A stretch of DNA of 64,000 nucleotides from Lysobacter sp. MMG2 (GTDB lineage: Bacteria; Pseudomonadota; Gammaproteobacteria; Xanthomonadales; Xanthomonadaceae): positions 1,674,001-1,738,000 of the forward strand of contig NZ_JAERQY020000001.1 in NCBI RefSeq assembly GCF_016735495.2. Direction: 5' to 3'. The notes beneath the pieces were generated by a model. The model did no database searches. It was not told where the DNA came from and worked only from the letters and a program-made list of their open reading frames with translations. Both the position numbers and the translations under genes were made by a program. Each line of letters starts with the position of its first letter. The stretch's first letter is position 1. Positions 1 through 8,349 of this stretch are shown here, one piece after another.

Positions 1-293
1 CCCTGCACTTCCACGCGCAGCAGGCCCTTGGGACGGGCGCCGAGGAAGGCGCCGTCGGCATCCTCGATGTCGCCCAGGATCCCCAGGCACCGGTGGTAGT
101 AGGCCTCGCCGTCCAGCGTCGGCCGCACCACGCGCGTGGTCCGTTGCAGCAGGCGCGTGCCAAGGCGGGTTTCGAGGTCGCGGATCACCGTGGTGCAGGT
201 GGAGCGCGGCACCTCCATGTCGTGCGCGGCCTGGGTGAAGCTGCGCCGCTCCACCACGCGGACGAACAGGCGCATCGCGTCGAAACGGTCCAC
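1..293 (-). CDS. LysR-family transcriptional regulator, N-terminal part (runs off window)
   Basis: The first 97 codons of a LysR-type regulator, read from a GTG at 291-293 towards the window edge. The translation begins MDRFDAMRLFVRVVERRSF and shows the usual LysR winged helix-turn-helix (AAHDMEVPRSTCTTVIRDLE, then RLGTRLLQRTTR) over residues 8-63. The effector-binding domain lies outside the window. It is divergent from the dehydrogenase gene starting at 421, with a short palindrome between them. LysR proteins in this arrangement usually control the divergent gene; that role is inferred here. The effector is unknown. Confidence 0.9.
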   Translation of the reverse strand, partial: MDRFDAMRLFVRVVERRSFTQAAHDMEVPRSTCTTVIRDLETRLGTRLLQRTTRVVRPTLDGEAYYHRCLGILGDIEDADGAFLGARPKGLLRVEVQ

Positions 294-307
294 GGCGGGC
301 CTCCGAT

Positions 308-326
308 TGTTCGAATTGATTGAACA
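308..326. promoter_or_regulatory. Possible LysR operator between divergent genes
   Basis: Arms TGTTC (308-312) and GAACA (322-326) are separated by 9 bp in the LysR/dehydrogenase intergenic region, and TTCGAA overlaps the left arm. Size and place suit a LysR box, but the arms are only 5 bp, so chance is possible. Confidence 0.35.
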
Positions 327-420
327 GTCAGGCCAATCCTAGCCCGATTATCTCCGAACGACGGAGTTCCAGACTGTGCCCACGCCGCCGATCTCGGCCG
401 GCGCCAGACCCGGAGCCCCC

Positions 421-1158
421 ATGAACACCCCGACCCGAACCGCCCTCGTCACCGGTGCCTCGCGCGGCATCGGCGCCGCCATCGCCCGCCGCCTTGCGGC
501 GGACGGCTTCACCGTCGTCGTCAATTACGCCGGCGCCTCCGCCGACGCCGACGCCCTCGTGGCGGAGATCGAACAGGCCGGCGGCCGCGCCGTCGCCGCG
601 CAGGCCGACGTCTCCGATGCCGCCGCCGTCGCCCGCCTGTTCGACAACGCTCAGGCCGCGTTCGGTGGCGTGGACGTGCTGGTCAACAACGCCGGCATCA
701 TGCGCCTGGCGACGCTGGCCGAAAGCGACGACGCGCTGTTCGACAGCCAGGTCGCGATCAACCTCAAGGGCACGTTCAACACGCTGCGCGAAGCCGCGCG
801 CCGACTGCGCGACGGCGGCCGCATCGTGAACCTGTCCAGCAGCGTGGTCGGCCTCACGCCGCCGACGTATGCCGTCTACGCCGCGACCAAGGCCGCGGTG
901 GAAACGATGACGCAGATCCTCAGCAAGGAACTGCGCGGCCGCAACATCACCGTCAATGCCGTCGCGCCCGGCCCGACTGCGACGCGGCTGTTCCTGGACG
1001 GCAAGCCGCAAGACGTCATCGAGCGCCTGGCCAAGCAGGCGCCGCTGGAGCGCCTGGGCCAGCCGGAGGACATCGCCGCCACGGTCGCCTTCCTCGCCGG
1101 CCCCGACGGCGGCTGGATCAACGGCCAGGTGCTGCGCGCCAACGGCGGCATCGTCTGA
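421..1158 (+). CDS. SDR-family oxidoreductase
   Basis: Classical short-chain dehydrogenase of 245 aa, probably cytosolic and NAD(P)-dependent. The cofactor motif TGASRGIG is at residues 11-18, NNAG at 89-92, the catalytic serine region at 139-141, and the Y153-x3-K157 pair (YAATK) is intact. An in-frame GTG exists at 376, but the ATG at 421 has a GGAG sequence just upstream and gives the normal family length. The gene is divergent from a LysR regulator and followed by a second SDR 52 bp on, so they may be co-transcribed. The sequence resembles FabG-like or glucose-dehydrogenase-like SDRs; the substrate cannot be told. Confidence 0.9.
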   Translation: MNTPTRTALVTGASRGIGAAIARRLAADGFTVVVNYAGASADADALVAEIEQAGGRAVAAQADVSDAAAVARLFDNAQAAFGGVDVLVNNAGIMRLATLAESDDALFDSQVAINLKGTFNTLREAARRLRDGGRIVNLSSSVVGLTPPTYAVYAATKAAVETMTQILSKELRGRNITVNAVAPGPTATRLFLDGKPQDVIERLAKQAPLERLGQPEDIAATVAFLAGPDGGWINGQVLRANGGIV

Positions 1159-1210
1159 TGTCACTTTCACGCGCGCCGCCGCCGCGCGGCGCCCGTTCGT
1201 GGAGAACCAC

Positions 1211-2125
1211 ATGAACACCGCAACCAAATCCGTCGTCCTCATCACCGGTGCCTCCAGCGGTTTCGGCCGCCTCGCCGCCGAAGCGCTCGCCCGCGCGGGC
1301 CACACCGTCTACGCCTCGATGCGCAACACCGCCACGCGCAATGCGCCGGTGGTCGAGCAGATGCAGGCGTTCTCACGCCAGTACGGCGCCGACCTGCGCA
1401 CGGTCGAGATGGACGTGCAATCGCAGCCTTCCGTCGACGAAGCCGTCGCCCGCGTCATCGCCGACGCCGGCCATATCGACGTGGTGATCCACAACGCCGG
1501 CCACATGGCCTTCGGCCCCGCCGAGGCCTTCACGCCGGAACAGTACGCGCAGCTGTACGACATCAACGTGCTCAGCACGCAGCGCGTGAACCGCGCCGTC
1601 CTGCCGCACCTGCGCGGTCAGCGCGACGGCCTGCTGCTGTGGGTGTCCAGCAGCAGCGTTGCCGGCGGCACGCCGCCGTACCTGGCCCCGTACTTCGCGG
1701 CGAAGGCGGCGATGGATGCGATCGCCGTGCAGTACGCGCGCGAGCTGTCGCGCTGGGGCATCGAGACTTCGATCATCGTGCCCGGCGCGTTCACGCGCGG
1801 TACCAATCACTTCGCGCGCAGCGGGCAGCCGGACGATGCAGCGCGTGCGGCCGAGTACGACGACGGCCCGTACGCCGGATTCGGCGAGCAGGTGCGCGAG
1901 GCGTTCGCCGAGATCGTGCCGGAGGACGCGGACGTCGCGCTGGTGGCCGAGGCGATCGTCGCCATCGTCGATGCGCCGCGCGGCCGGAGGCCGTTCCGCG
2001 TGCACGTGGATCCCACGCAGGACGGCGCGGACGTGGGCTTCACGGTAACCGACCGGTTGCGTGCGGAGATGCTGCATCGCGTGGGCTTGTCGGATCTGCT
2101 GGCGGCGCGGATCGAGGCGCATTGA
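1211..2125 (+). CDS. SDR-family oxidoreductase
   Basis: Second SDR, 304 aa, with TGASSGFG at residues 12-19, HNAG at 94-97, serines at 147-149 and Y161-x3-K165 (YFAAK). The C-terminal extension after about residue 200 (a DGADVGFTV stretch near the end) is typical of longer SDRs acting on bulky substrates. The start at 1211 is preceded by GGAGAACCAC. It lies 52 bp after the first SDR on the same strand and converges on the TonB receptor, with a strong hairpin between. The function is probably an NAD(P)-dependent alcohol or ketone oxidoreductase; substrate unknown. Confidence 0.9.
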   Translation: MNTATKSVVLITGASSGFGRLAAEALARAGHTVYASMRNTATRNAPVVEQMQAFSRQYGADLRTVEMDVQSQPSVDEAVARVIADAGHIDVVIHNAGHMAFGPAEAFTPEQYAQLYDINVLSTQRVNRAVLPHLRGQRDGLLLWVSSSSVAGGTPPYLAPYFAAKAAMDAIAVQYARELSRWGIETSIIVPGAFTRGTNHFARSGQPDDAARAAEYDDGPYAGFGEQVREAFAEIVPEDADVALVAEAIVAIVDAPRGRRPFRVHVDPTQDGADVGFTVTDRLRAEMLHRVGLSDLLAARIEAH

Positions 2126-2160
2126 AAGCTCGGCCCTTTCCCGCTCCGCCCTCACCCCAA

Positions 2161-2187
2161 CCCCTCTCCCGCAAAGCGGGAGAGGGG
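2161..2187. terminator. Bidirectional terminator hairpin between convergent genes
   Basis: Perfect 12-bp stem: CCCCTCTCCCGC (2161-2172), loop AAA, GCGGGAGAGGGG (2176-2187), followed on the plus strand by a T-rich stretch. It sits between the ends of the second SDR and the convergent TonB receptor. I recall near-identical elements being common in Xanthomonadaceae genomes. Confidence 0.8.
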
Positions 2188-2213
2188 CTTTCTTTCTTCC
2201 TTCTACAACGCCC

Positions 2214-4286
2214 TTACTGCATCGCGAACTCCAGCCCCACGTACACCGAGCGCCCATCGCCCGGCAGGAAATTCGCCTGGTCCATGCCGCGCGCGTCGGC
2301 GACGACGTTCGTGCTGGAGATCCACTTCCGGTCCGCCAGGTTGCGTGCGTCCACGAACCACGACCAGCGCGATACGACGCGTCCGCCCACACGCACGCCC
2401 ACCAGCGTGTAGCCCGGTGCGCGGAAGGTGTTGGCGTGGTCGATGTAGTAGTCCTGCGGCACCCACTCCAGATTCGGCGCGATGTACAGCGACTCGCCCG
2501 GCGACCAGCGCAACGACGCGCGCAACTGCTGAGGCGGGATGCCCGCCAGTGCGTTGTCGCCGTACACCGCGTCATGGTCGAAGCGGAAATCGTTCCACAA
2601 GTAGTTCGCCGACAGCCGCCATTGCTCGGCCAGGCGCCAGCCCAGGCCGAGTTCCAGCCCCTGATGGATCGTGCGATCGGCATTCACCGTGCCCAGCGGA
2701 TTGCCGTTGCCGTCGGTCAGCGCCAGCAGTTCGCCGTCCACGCGCGCGCGGTACAGCGCTGCATCCAGCGACAAGCGCTCACGCTGCACGCGCACGCCGA
2801 TCTCGGCCGTGGTCGCCTTCTGTTCGTCCACCTGCGTCACGCCGGGGCCGCCGGTGAGTTCGCCGAAACTCGGCGGTTCCAGGCTGCGGCTGACGTTGGC
2901 GAACAGCTGCGCCGTATCGTCGAACAGATAGCGCACGCCCAGCTTCGGACTGAAGCCGGAGTAGGCCACGTCGAAACTCTCGTCGCGTCCGCCGGTGATG
3001 AAGCCGTCGCGTGAGCGGCGCGTTGAGTGCAAGCCCTGCGCACCGACGGCGAACGTCCACTTCGCATCCAGCCAGGTCTGGTCCTCGACGTAGGCCTTGG
3101 CGTTGCTTGCGCGCTGGTCGAAGCGGTTGGTGCGCGCGCCTGCGTGCCCGGCGACGTTGACGAAGCGGTCGTCGTCGATGTCGCCGCGCACGTAGGTGAT
3201 GCCGGCGATCAGCACGTTGCGATGGCCGGCGAGTTCGCCTTCCTGGCGCCAGCGCGCATCGATGCCGACGTCGCGGCTGTCCTGGTCTAGCACCTGGTAG
3301 ATCGGATGGTGCAGAGACTTGTCGGACAACCACGTGGAGACCGTCAGCGTGCGGCCCAGCGACGGCGCCCAGCCCAATGTGCCGGCGATGCGGTCCAGCC
3401 GAAAATCGCGGCGCTGGTCGAGCGCGACGTTGCCCGGGTTGGCCACGCGCGGATCGGACTTGGCCTGCGCGAGGGTGAGGTTGCCGGGCAGTTCGGAGCG
3501 CGTGTCGACATGCGTGAGGTAGACGCGCGCATCGAGCGTGTCGCCGAAGCGATAGCCGGCATTGCCGAAGAGGCGGTAGTTCTCCTGCTGCGAGTGATCG
3601 CGGTAGCCGTCCTGCTGTAGTCCGGTGAGACTGAGGTAACCATCGGCGCGCAGCGAAGCACCGGCCAGCGCCAGCTGCTCGCGGCGATAGCCGAAGCTGC
3701 CCGCTTCCATGCGCGCGTCGAGCATGGGCGCGTCGAAACCGGTCGGCGAGACGAAGTTGATCGCGCCGCCCAGTGTCGCCGCGCCGTACTCCAGCGCGTT
3801 GGCGCCGCGATAAACCTCGATGTAGCGGGCCGCCAGCGGTTCGATCGCCTGCATGTCGAAGGCGCCGTCGGCGAGGTTCAGCGGTGCGCCGTCCTGCAGC
3901 ACTTCCACGCCGCGCCCGTGGAAGGTGCGCTGCACGCCGGAGCCGCGGATCGACAATCGCGCCTCTTCCGCGCCGAAACGCGACTGCACGAACACGCCAG
4001 GCGCATACCCCAGCGCATCGGTGAGCGTGCTGACGCGGCCGTCGCGGTACGCGTCGGCATCGACCAGCGCGGTGGCGCCGGCGCGCTGATCCAGGCGTTC
4101 ACGCGCCTGTTGCAGCGATTCGACGCTGGCGATCGAGGGGCGGGCGCCGTGCACTTGCACTGCATCCAGCGTGGTCGCGGGCGCAGGCTCGGGTTCGGCG
4201 AAGGCGGAGGCACAGGGAAGCAGGACCGCGGCGACGGCCACGGCCAGACGCGACGCATGCGGCGTCGCGGAGAAAGGAATAGGCAT
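2214..4286 (-). CDS. TonB-dependent outer-membrane receptor
   Basis: A 690-aa TonB-dependent receptor. The N-terminus has a signal peptide (hydrophobic LAVAVAAVLLPCASAFA), then a TonB-box-like segment (TTLDAVQVHG), a plug domain (ALGYAPGVFVQSR, LSIRGSGVQRTFHGRGVEVL, VYRGANALEYGAATLGGAINFVS) and a 22-strand-type barrel ending in FAMQ. The ATG at 4286 is chosen over one 48 bp upstream because TTGGAG precedes it and it begins the signal peptide. The plug resembles FecA-type siderophore or metal-chelate receptors rather than OprC. The DUF2946 protein 72 bp upstream on the same strand hints at metal (possibly copper) uptake; this is inference. Confidence 0.9.
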   Translation of the reverse strand: MPIPFSATPHASRLAVAVAAVLLPCASAFAEPEPAPATTLDAVQVHGARPSIASVESLQQARERLDQRAGATALVDADAYRDGRVSTLTDALGYAPGVFVQSRFGAEEARLSIRGSGVQRTFHGRGVEVLQDGAPLNLADGAFDMQAIEPLAARYIEVYRGANALEYGAATLGGAINFVSPTGFDAPMLDARMEAGSFGYRREQLALAGASLRADGYLSLTGLQQDGYRDHSQQENYRLFGNAGYRFGDTLDARVYLTHVDTRSELPGNLTLAQAKSDPRVANPGNVALDQRRDFRLDRIAGTLGWAPSLGRTLTVSTWLSDKSLHHPIYQVLDQDSRDVGIDARWRQEGELAGHRNVLIAGITYVRGDIDDDRFVNVAGHAGARTNRFDQRASNAKAYVEDQTWLDAKWTFAVGAQGLHSTRRSRDGFITGGRDESFDVAYSGFSPKLGVRYLFDDTAQLFANVSRSLEPPSFGELTGGPGVTQVDEQKATTAEIGVRVQRERLSLDAALYRARVDGELLALTDGNGNPLGTVNADRTIHQGLELGLGWRLAEQWRLSANYLWNDFRFDHDAVYGDNALAGIPPQQLRASLRWSPGESLYIAPNLEWVPQDYYIDHANTFRAPGYTLVGVRVGGRVVSRWSWFVDARNLADRKWISSTNVVADARGMDQANFLPGDGRSVYVGLEFAMQ

Positions 4287-4358
4287 GGAAACTCCAAAAG
4301 CACGGGACGCGCGCGAACGACGTCGCGCACGCAACTCAGGGGATGAGGGACGTGACTT

Positions 4359-4769
4359 TCAGAGGGCGAGCGGCGGGCCGCGTGAGCCCAGGCCGCTGGG
4401 ATGCAGGAACGCGCGCAGCGGCGATCTGCGCCACGGCGGCAACGCGCGATGCGTGGCCTGCGGCGCGACGAACAGCGTCCACACCAGCAGCAGGACCAGG
4501 CCGGCGAGCACCGGGCAGTACGCGCAGTCTTCGCCCGACATTCCGGATGGCTTGGGCGTGGGCGGATCCAGTGGATGGGCGTCGCCGGGTGCGATCTTCA
4601 CCAGCTTCAGCCCCGCCATCGTGCACATCTGCGCCCACACGCCGCGCGAATCCGCCGACGAGCCCGACAGCACGCGCCCCACCGTCGGCAACGCAAACAG
4701 CAGCAGCATGGCGAACAGCGCCAGCAGCGTCATGCGTCGGTGGAAGGCGGGGGTGCGCACGGGGCGCAT
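4359..4769 (-). CDS. DUF2946 family protein
   Basis: Small 136-aa protein with an N-terminal membrane segment (MTLLALFAMLLLFALPTVG), a cysteine pair region (MCTMAGLK and EDCAYCPVLAGL) and a second hydrophobic segment (VLLLVWTLFVAP). The conserved cysteines match DUF2946 proteins, which are often encoded next to copper-related TonB receptors. It lies immediately upstream of the receptor at 2214-4286, so the two probably form an operon. The ATG at 4769 is preferred over an upstream TTG at 4826. The cysteines could bind a metal; molecular function is unknown. Confidence 0.75.
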   Translation of the reverse strand: MRPVRTPAFHRRMTLLALFAMLLLFALPTVGRVLSGSSADSRGVWAQMCTMAGLKLVKIAPGDAHPLDPPTPKPSGMSGEDCAYCPVLAGLVLLLVWTLFVAPQATHRALPPWRRSPLRAFLHPSGLGSRGPPLAL

Positions 4770-4850
4770 TGTAATGACGCGATCGTCGTCGGTCCTGACG
4801 TGGGTCAAGAGCACCCGCCTCGGCAAACCGCGCCGCGCCGTGCGGCGGAA

Positions 4851-5792
4851 TCAGGCGCTGGCGAGCCGCGCCGTGCGCCGCAGGGCCTGCGGTGGTTGCC
4901 CGAACGCGCGCAGGAAGGCGCGGCGCATGCGTTCGGTGTCCGCGAATCCGGTTTCGGCGGCCACTTCGTCCATCGTGTGCCGGCTCTGTTCGATCATCAC
5001 GCGCGCCGCCTCCACGCGCATGTGTTCGACCGCCTTGGCCGGCGACTGCCCGGTTTCCGCACGGAACGCGCGGCTGAACTGGCGCGGGCTGAGGTGCGCG
5101 GCGTCGGCGAGTTCCTCCACCGTCAGCGCCGCGCGCAGGTGGCTGCGTGCGTAGCTGAGTGCGCTCTGGATGCGGTCGGTCTTCGCATCCAGTTCAAGCA
5201 ACGCGGAATGCTGCGATTGCCCGCCCGCGCGGCGATGGTAGACCACGAGTTTCTGCGCGACCGCGCGCGTGAGCTCGGCGCCGAAGTCCTTTTCGATCAT
5301 GCCCAGCGCCAGGTCGACGCCGGCGCTCATGCCGGCCGAGGTCCACAGCGCGCCGTCGATGATGAAGATGCGATCGTCCTCGACGATGGCGTTCGGGAAC
5401 TGCGCCTGCAACTGGCGCGCATGGAACCAGTGCGTGGTGACGCGATGCCCGTCGAGCAGTCCGGCTTCGCCCAGCAGAAAAGCACCCGTGCACACCGACG
5501 CGATGCGGCGCGTGGATTGCGCGGCGCGGCCGATCTGGCGGATCAGACCGGGACTGGTCGGTTCCGGATGCAGCAGGCCGGTGACGATCAGCGTGTCGAG
5601 CTTCTGCCGCGACAGCGTCCGCGACTCGATCGGCACGCCCAGCGAACTGGGCACGGCGCCGCCGTGCTCGGAGACGATGCGGATGCCGTACAGCGCCTCC
5701 TTCGCAGTCACGTTCGCCAGTTCGAAGGCCGACGCCGCGGCCATCCCCATGATCTGGAAACCGGGCGGCAGGGCGAATCCGATGGTGAGCAT
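4851..5792 (-). CDS. GlxA-type transcriptional regulator (DJ-1/PfpI-like domain plus AraC HTH)
   Basis: A 313-aa regulator with an N-terminal class I glutamine-amidotransferase-like domain (residues 1-185, nucleophile-elbow cysteine C101 in SVCTGAFLLGEAG) and a C-terminal AraC double helix-turn-helix (about 210-305, LTVEELADAAHLSPRQFSRAFR then VAAETGFADTERMRRAFLRAFG). The amidotransferase part is presumably a ligand sensor. The start at 5792 follows GGAGG with 5-bp spacing, better than an in-frame start at 5810. It is divergent from the SDR at 5908, which together with the downstream exporter is the likely target. Confidence 0.9.
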   Translation of the reverse strand: MLTIGFALPPGFQIMGMAAASAFELANVTAKEALYGIRIVSEHGGAVPSSLGVPIESRTLSRQKLDTLIVTGLLHPEPTSPGLIRQIGRAAQSTRRIASVCTGAFLLGEAGLLDGHRVTTHWFHARQLQAQFPNAIVEDDRIFIIDGALWTSAGMSAGVDLALGMIEKDFGAELTRAVAQKLVVYHRRAGGQSQHSALLELDAKTDRIQSALSYARSHLRAALTVEELADAAHLSPRQFSRAFRAETGQSPAKAVEHMRVEAARVMIEQSRHTMDEVAAETGFADTERMRRAFLRAFGQPPQALRRTARLASA

Positions 5793-5836
5793 GGCAGCCT
5801 CCGGGGACATGTCCTGAAACGAGGTATATACGACAT

Positions 5837-5864
5837 TTGAGACATGGGCAAGGCGGTCTAGATT
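5837..5864 (+). promoter_or_regulatory. Possible promoter of the third SDR
   Basis: TTGAGA (5837-5842) and TAGATT (5859-5864) are 16 bp apart and lie 43 bp before the SDR start at 5908. Three copies of GACAT (from 5806, 5832 and 5841) sit in the same interval and could be part of a regulator site. The match to a sigma-70 promoter is moderate. Confidence 0.35.
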
Positions 5865-5907
5865 TCAACCCGCACCCGGCATCCGCCGGACTTACCGGAC
5901 CTCCCCC

Positions 5908-6714
5908 ATGAACACCCGCATTCATCAAGGCACGGCGCTGATCACGGGCGCCTCTTCCGGCATCGGCGCCCTGTATGCCGACCGCCTGGCCCGCGCCGGC
6001 CATGACCTGATCCTGGTCGCCCGCCGCGCCGACAAGCTGCGCGAGCTGGCGCAGGAGCTGACCACGCGCACCGGCCGCTCGGTGGAAACCATCGCCGCCG
6101 ACCTGACCCGCCCCGAAGACCTGGCGCGCGTGGAAGACGTGCTGCGCCGCGACGCCAGCATCACCGTGCTGGTGAACAACGCCGGTGTGGGCGCGACGGC
6201 GCCGCTGCTGCAATCCGACGTCGCCGCGATGGACCGCATGATCACCCTCAACGTGAACGTGCTTACGCGCCTGGCCTATGCGGCAGCGCCGGCCTTCGTC
6301 GCGCGCGGCACGGGCACGATCATCAACATCGCCTCGATCGTCGCGCTGGCACCGGAGCTGCTCAATGGCGTGTACGGCGGCAGCAAGGCGTTCGTGCTGG
6401 CGTTCTCGCAGTCCTTGCAGCACGAGCTGGCCGACAAGGGCGTGCGCGTGCAGGCCGTGCTGCCGGGCGCGACCGCCACCGATTTCTGGGACGTGGCCGG
6501 CACGCCAGTGACGCATCTGCCGCAGGAGATCGTAATGCCGGCCGACGCGATGGTCGACGCCGCACTGGCCGGGCTGGCGCAGGGCGAGACCGTGACGATC
6601 CCGGCCCTGCCCGACATCGCCGACTGGAACGCGTTCGAGCAGGCACGCAAGGCCATGGCCCCGGGGCTGTCGCGCTCGCGTCCGGCCGCGCGCTACGCCG
6701 TCGCCACTTCGTGA
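5908..6714 (+). CDS. SDR-family oxidoreductase (DltE-like)
   Basis: Third SDR, 268 aa: TGASSGIG at 13-20, NNAG at 90-93, serine at 143 (NIAS) and Y156-x3-K160 (YGGSK). The layout and the GHDLILVARRADKL segment match DltE/YqjQ-like short-chain dehydrogenases. It is divergent from the GlxA-type regulator and 63 bp upstream of the MFS exporter gene on the same strand. The neighbourhood suggests a small detoxification unit (oxidoreductase plus EmrAB-like pump) under one regulator; the substrate is unknown. Confidence 0.9.
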   Translation: MNTRIHQGTALITGASSGIGALYADRLARAGHDLILVARRADKLRELAQELTTRTGRSVETIAADLTRPEDLARVEDVLRRDASITVLVNNAGVGATAPLLQSDVAAMDRMITLNVNVLTRLAYAAAPAFVARGTGTIINIASIVALAPELLNGVYGGSKAFVLAFSQSLQHELADKGVRVQAVLPGATATDFWDVAGTPVTHLPQEIVMPADAMVDAALAGLAQGETVTIPALPDIADWNAFEQARKAMAPGLSRSRPAARYAVATS

Positions 6715-6721
6715 TCCACGC

Positions 6722-6756
6722 CGATCGCCGGCGCGGCCGTACCGTGCCGGCGATCG
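6722..6756 (+). other. Intercistronic hairpin between SDR and MFS genes
   Basis: An 11-bp perfect stem, CGATCGCCGGC (6722-6732) with GCCGGCGATCG (6746-6756), loop 13 nt. No T-run follows, so it may be a partial terminator, an attenuator or a messenger-stabilising element between the SDR and the pump genes. Confidence 0.4.
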
Positions 6757-6777
6757 CGCATCGCCTCTTCTCATGCC

Positions 6778-8349
6778 ATGAACGCACAGGTCGCCACCGC
6801 CGTCTCCGTCGACGAAACGCGCTTTCCGCCCGCCGTGATGGTCGCGCTCGCGGGCTCGTTCCTCGCGAACATGACCGCGCAGTTCGCGTCGGCCAATCTC
6901 GCCGACATCCAGGGCGGCCTGGGTGCTTCCGCGGACGAAGCATCGTGGATCACGACGGTCTACACCGTCGCCAGCTTCGTCGGCATCGCCGTCTCACCCG
7001 TGCTGCTGCGAACGCTCGGCCTGCGTCGCTACTTCATCGTCAGCGCCGCGTGGTTCGCCGTGTGTGCCTGGCTGTGCGCGATGGCGACGTCGCTGCCTTC
7101 CCTGCTGGCGGTGCGCGCACTGCAGGGACTCGCGGGCGGCACGTTCGGGCCGATGGCCTTCGCCGCCGTATTCCTGCTGTGCAAGGGCACGCAACGACTG
7201 CAGGCGATCGCGCTGCTGTCCTTCGTACTGCTGGTGTCCGCGAACGCCGGCCCGGTCGTGTCCGGCCCGCTCGAAGCGATGCTCGGCTGGCGCGCCTTGT
7301 TTCTCGCGCAGTTCTGGGCGATGGCCTTGCTGGCGCTTGCCGCGCTGCGATGGATGCCCGTCGCGCCGGTGAATCGCGAGGGCCTGCGGACCCACTGGCC
7401 CGCGATCGCGCTGTTCGCGCTCGCATCGGGCGCGTTGATGCTGGTGCTGAGCCAGGGCGCGCGCCGGTTCTGGCTGGAAAGCCCGGTCATCGCGTGGTCG
7501 CTGGCGCTCGCCATCGGCGCGGCGGTGGGTTTCGCCGTGGTGCATCGCTTCTCGACGCTGCGCATCCTCGATGCCGCCAAGGTCGTCGAGCGCCGGTTCG
7601 GCCTCTCGCTGCTGCTGAACCTGCTGTTCCGCTCGACCTTCGCCGTCAGCGCCTATCTGATCCCGCTGCTTCTCGTGCAGACGCAGTCCGCGCGACCGCT
7701 GGATCTCTCGCAGACGCTGGCGTGGTCGCTGCTGCCGCAGATCGCGACGTTCCCGCTGGCATGGCGCCTGCTGCACCGCGTGGACAGCCGCGTGTTGATG
7801 GCGGCGGGCGTGACGTTGCTGGCCGGCGGCGTCGCGCTGGCGGGTTCCTCCACCTCGCTCGTCGCGGGCGAGCAGTTGCGCGCGAGCCTGGTGCTGATCG
7901 GCGTGGGGCAGATGCTGTTCGCGGTGCCGAACCTCGTCGTCGGCGCACTCACGCTCAAGCCGCAGGACGGGCCGACCGCGACGATCGCCTTCAATCTCAC
8001 CACGCTGGGCGGCATGACGCTGGGCACTGGCTTGCTCTCGCATTTCACGATCGAACGCGAGAAGCAGCACTCCAGCGTGCTCGTCGAACACGCCTCGTGG
8101 CTCGCGCCGGATACGGCCGAGCGCCTGTCGCTGCAGGCGGCCCCGTGGTCCTCGCGCTTCACCGACGACCTGGCGGGCGCGGCATCGCTGGCGCAGCTCG
8201 GCGGTGCCGTGCGCCGCCAGGCGTGGGTGCTGGCAGCCAACGACGCGTTCGCGCTGATGGCCGCCGTCGCACTGCTCGGCCTGGTCGGCATCGTACTGCT
8301 CGGCCGCTGCCCGCCCCTCTCCCGATCCATTCCCGGAGCCGCTTCATGA
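6778..8349 (+). CDS. DHA2-type MFS drug transporter
   Basis: A 523-aa inner-membrane transporter with about 14 predicted membrane segments, matching the EmrB/QacA (DHA2) branch of the major facilitator superfamily. Visible hallmarks are ASWITTVYTVASFVGIAVSPVLLRTLGLRRYF near the start and LAVRALQGLAGGTFGPMA (motif around 110-130). Its stop overlaps the start of the HlyD-type adaptor (ATGA), which is the standard EmrB-EmrA pairing though with the transporter first. The likely role is proton-driven export of a toxic organic compound, with an outer-membrane factor supplied from elsewhere. No strong ribosome-binding site is seen before 6778. Confidence 0.88.
   Translation: MNAQVATAVSVDETRFPPAVMVALAGSFLANMTAQFASANLADIQGGLGASADEASWITTVYTVASFVGIAVSPVLLRTLGLRRYFIVSAAWFAVCAWLCAMATSLPSLLAVRALQGLAGGTFGPMAFAAVFLLCKGTQRLQAIALLSFVLLVSANAGPVVSGPLEAMLGWRALFLAQFWAMALLALAALRWMPVAPVNREGLRTHWPAIALFALASGALMLVLSQGARRFWLESPVIAWSLALAIGAAVGFAVVHRFSTLRILDAAKVVERRFGLSLLLNLLFRSTFAVSAYLIPLLLVQTQSARPLDLSQTLAWSLLPQIATFPLAWRLLHRVDSRVLMAAGVTLLAGGVALAGSSTSLVAGEQLRASLVLIGVGQMLFAVPNLVVGALTLKPQDGPTATIAFNLTTLGGMTLGTGLLSHFTIEREKQHSSVLVEHASWLAPDTAERLSLQAAPWSSRFTDDLAGAASLAQLGGAVRRQAWVLAANDAFALMAAVALLGLVGIVLLGRCPPLSRSIPGAAS

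Noticed and set aside
6711-8345. Possible N-terminal fusion extending the HlyD-type adaptor through the whole MFS gene
   Set aside because: The extension is the wrong frame of the transporter gene; the ATG at 8346 overlaps the transporter stop in the normal way.
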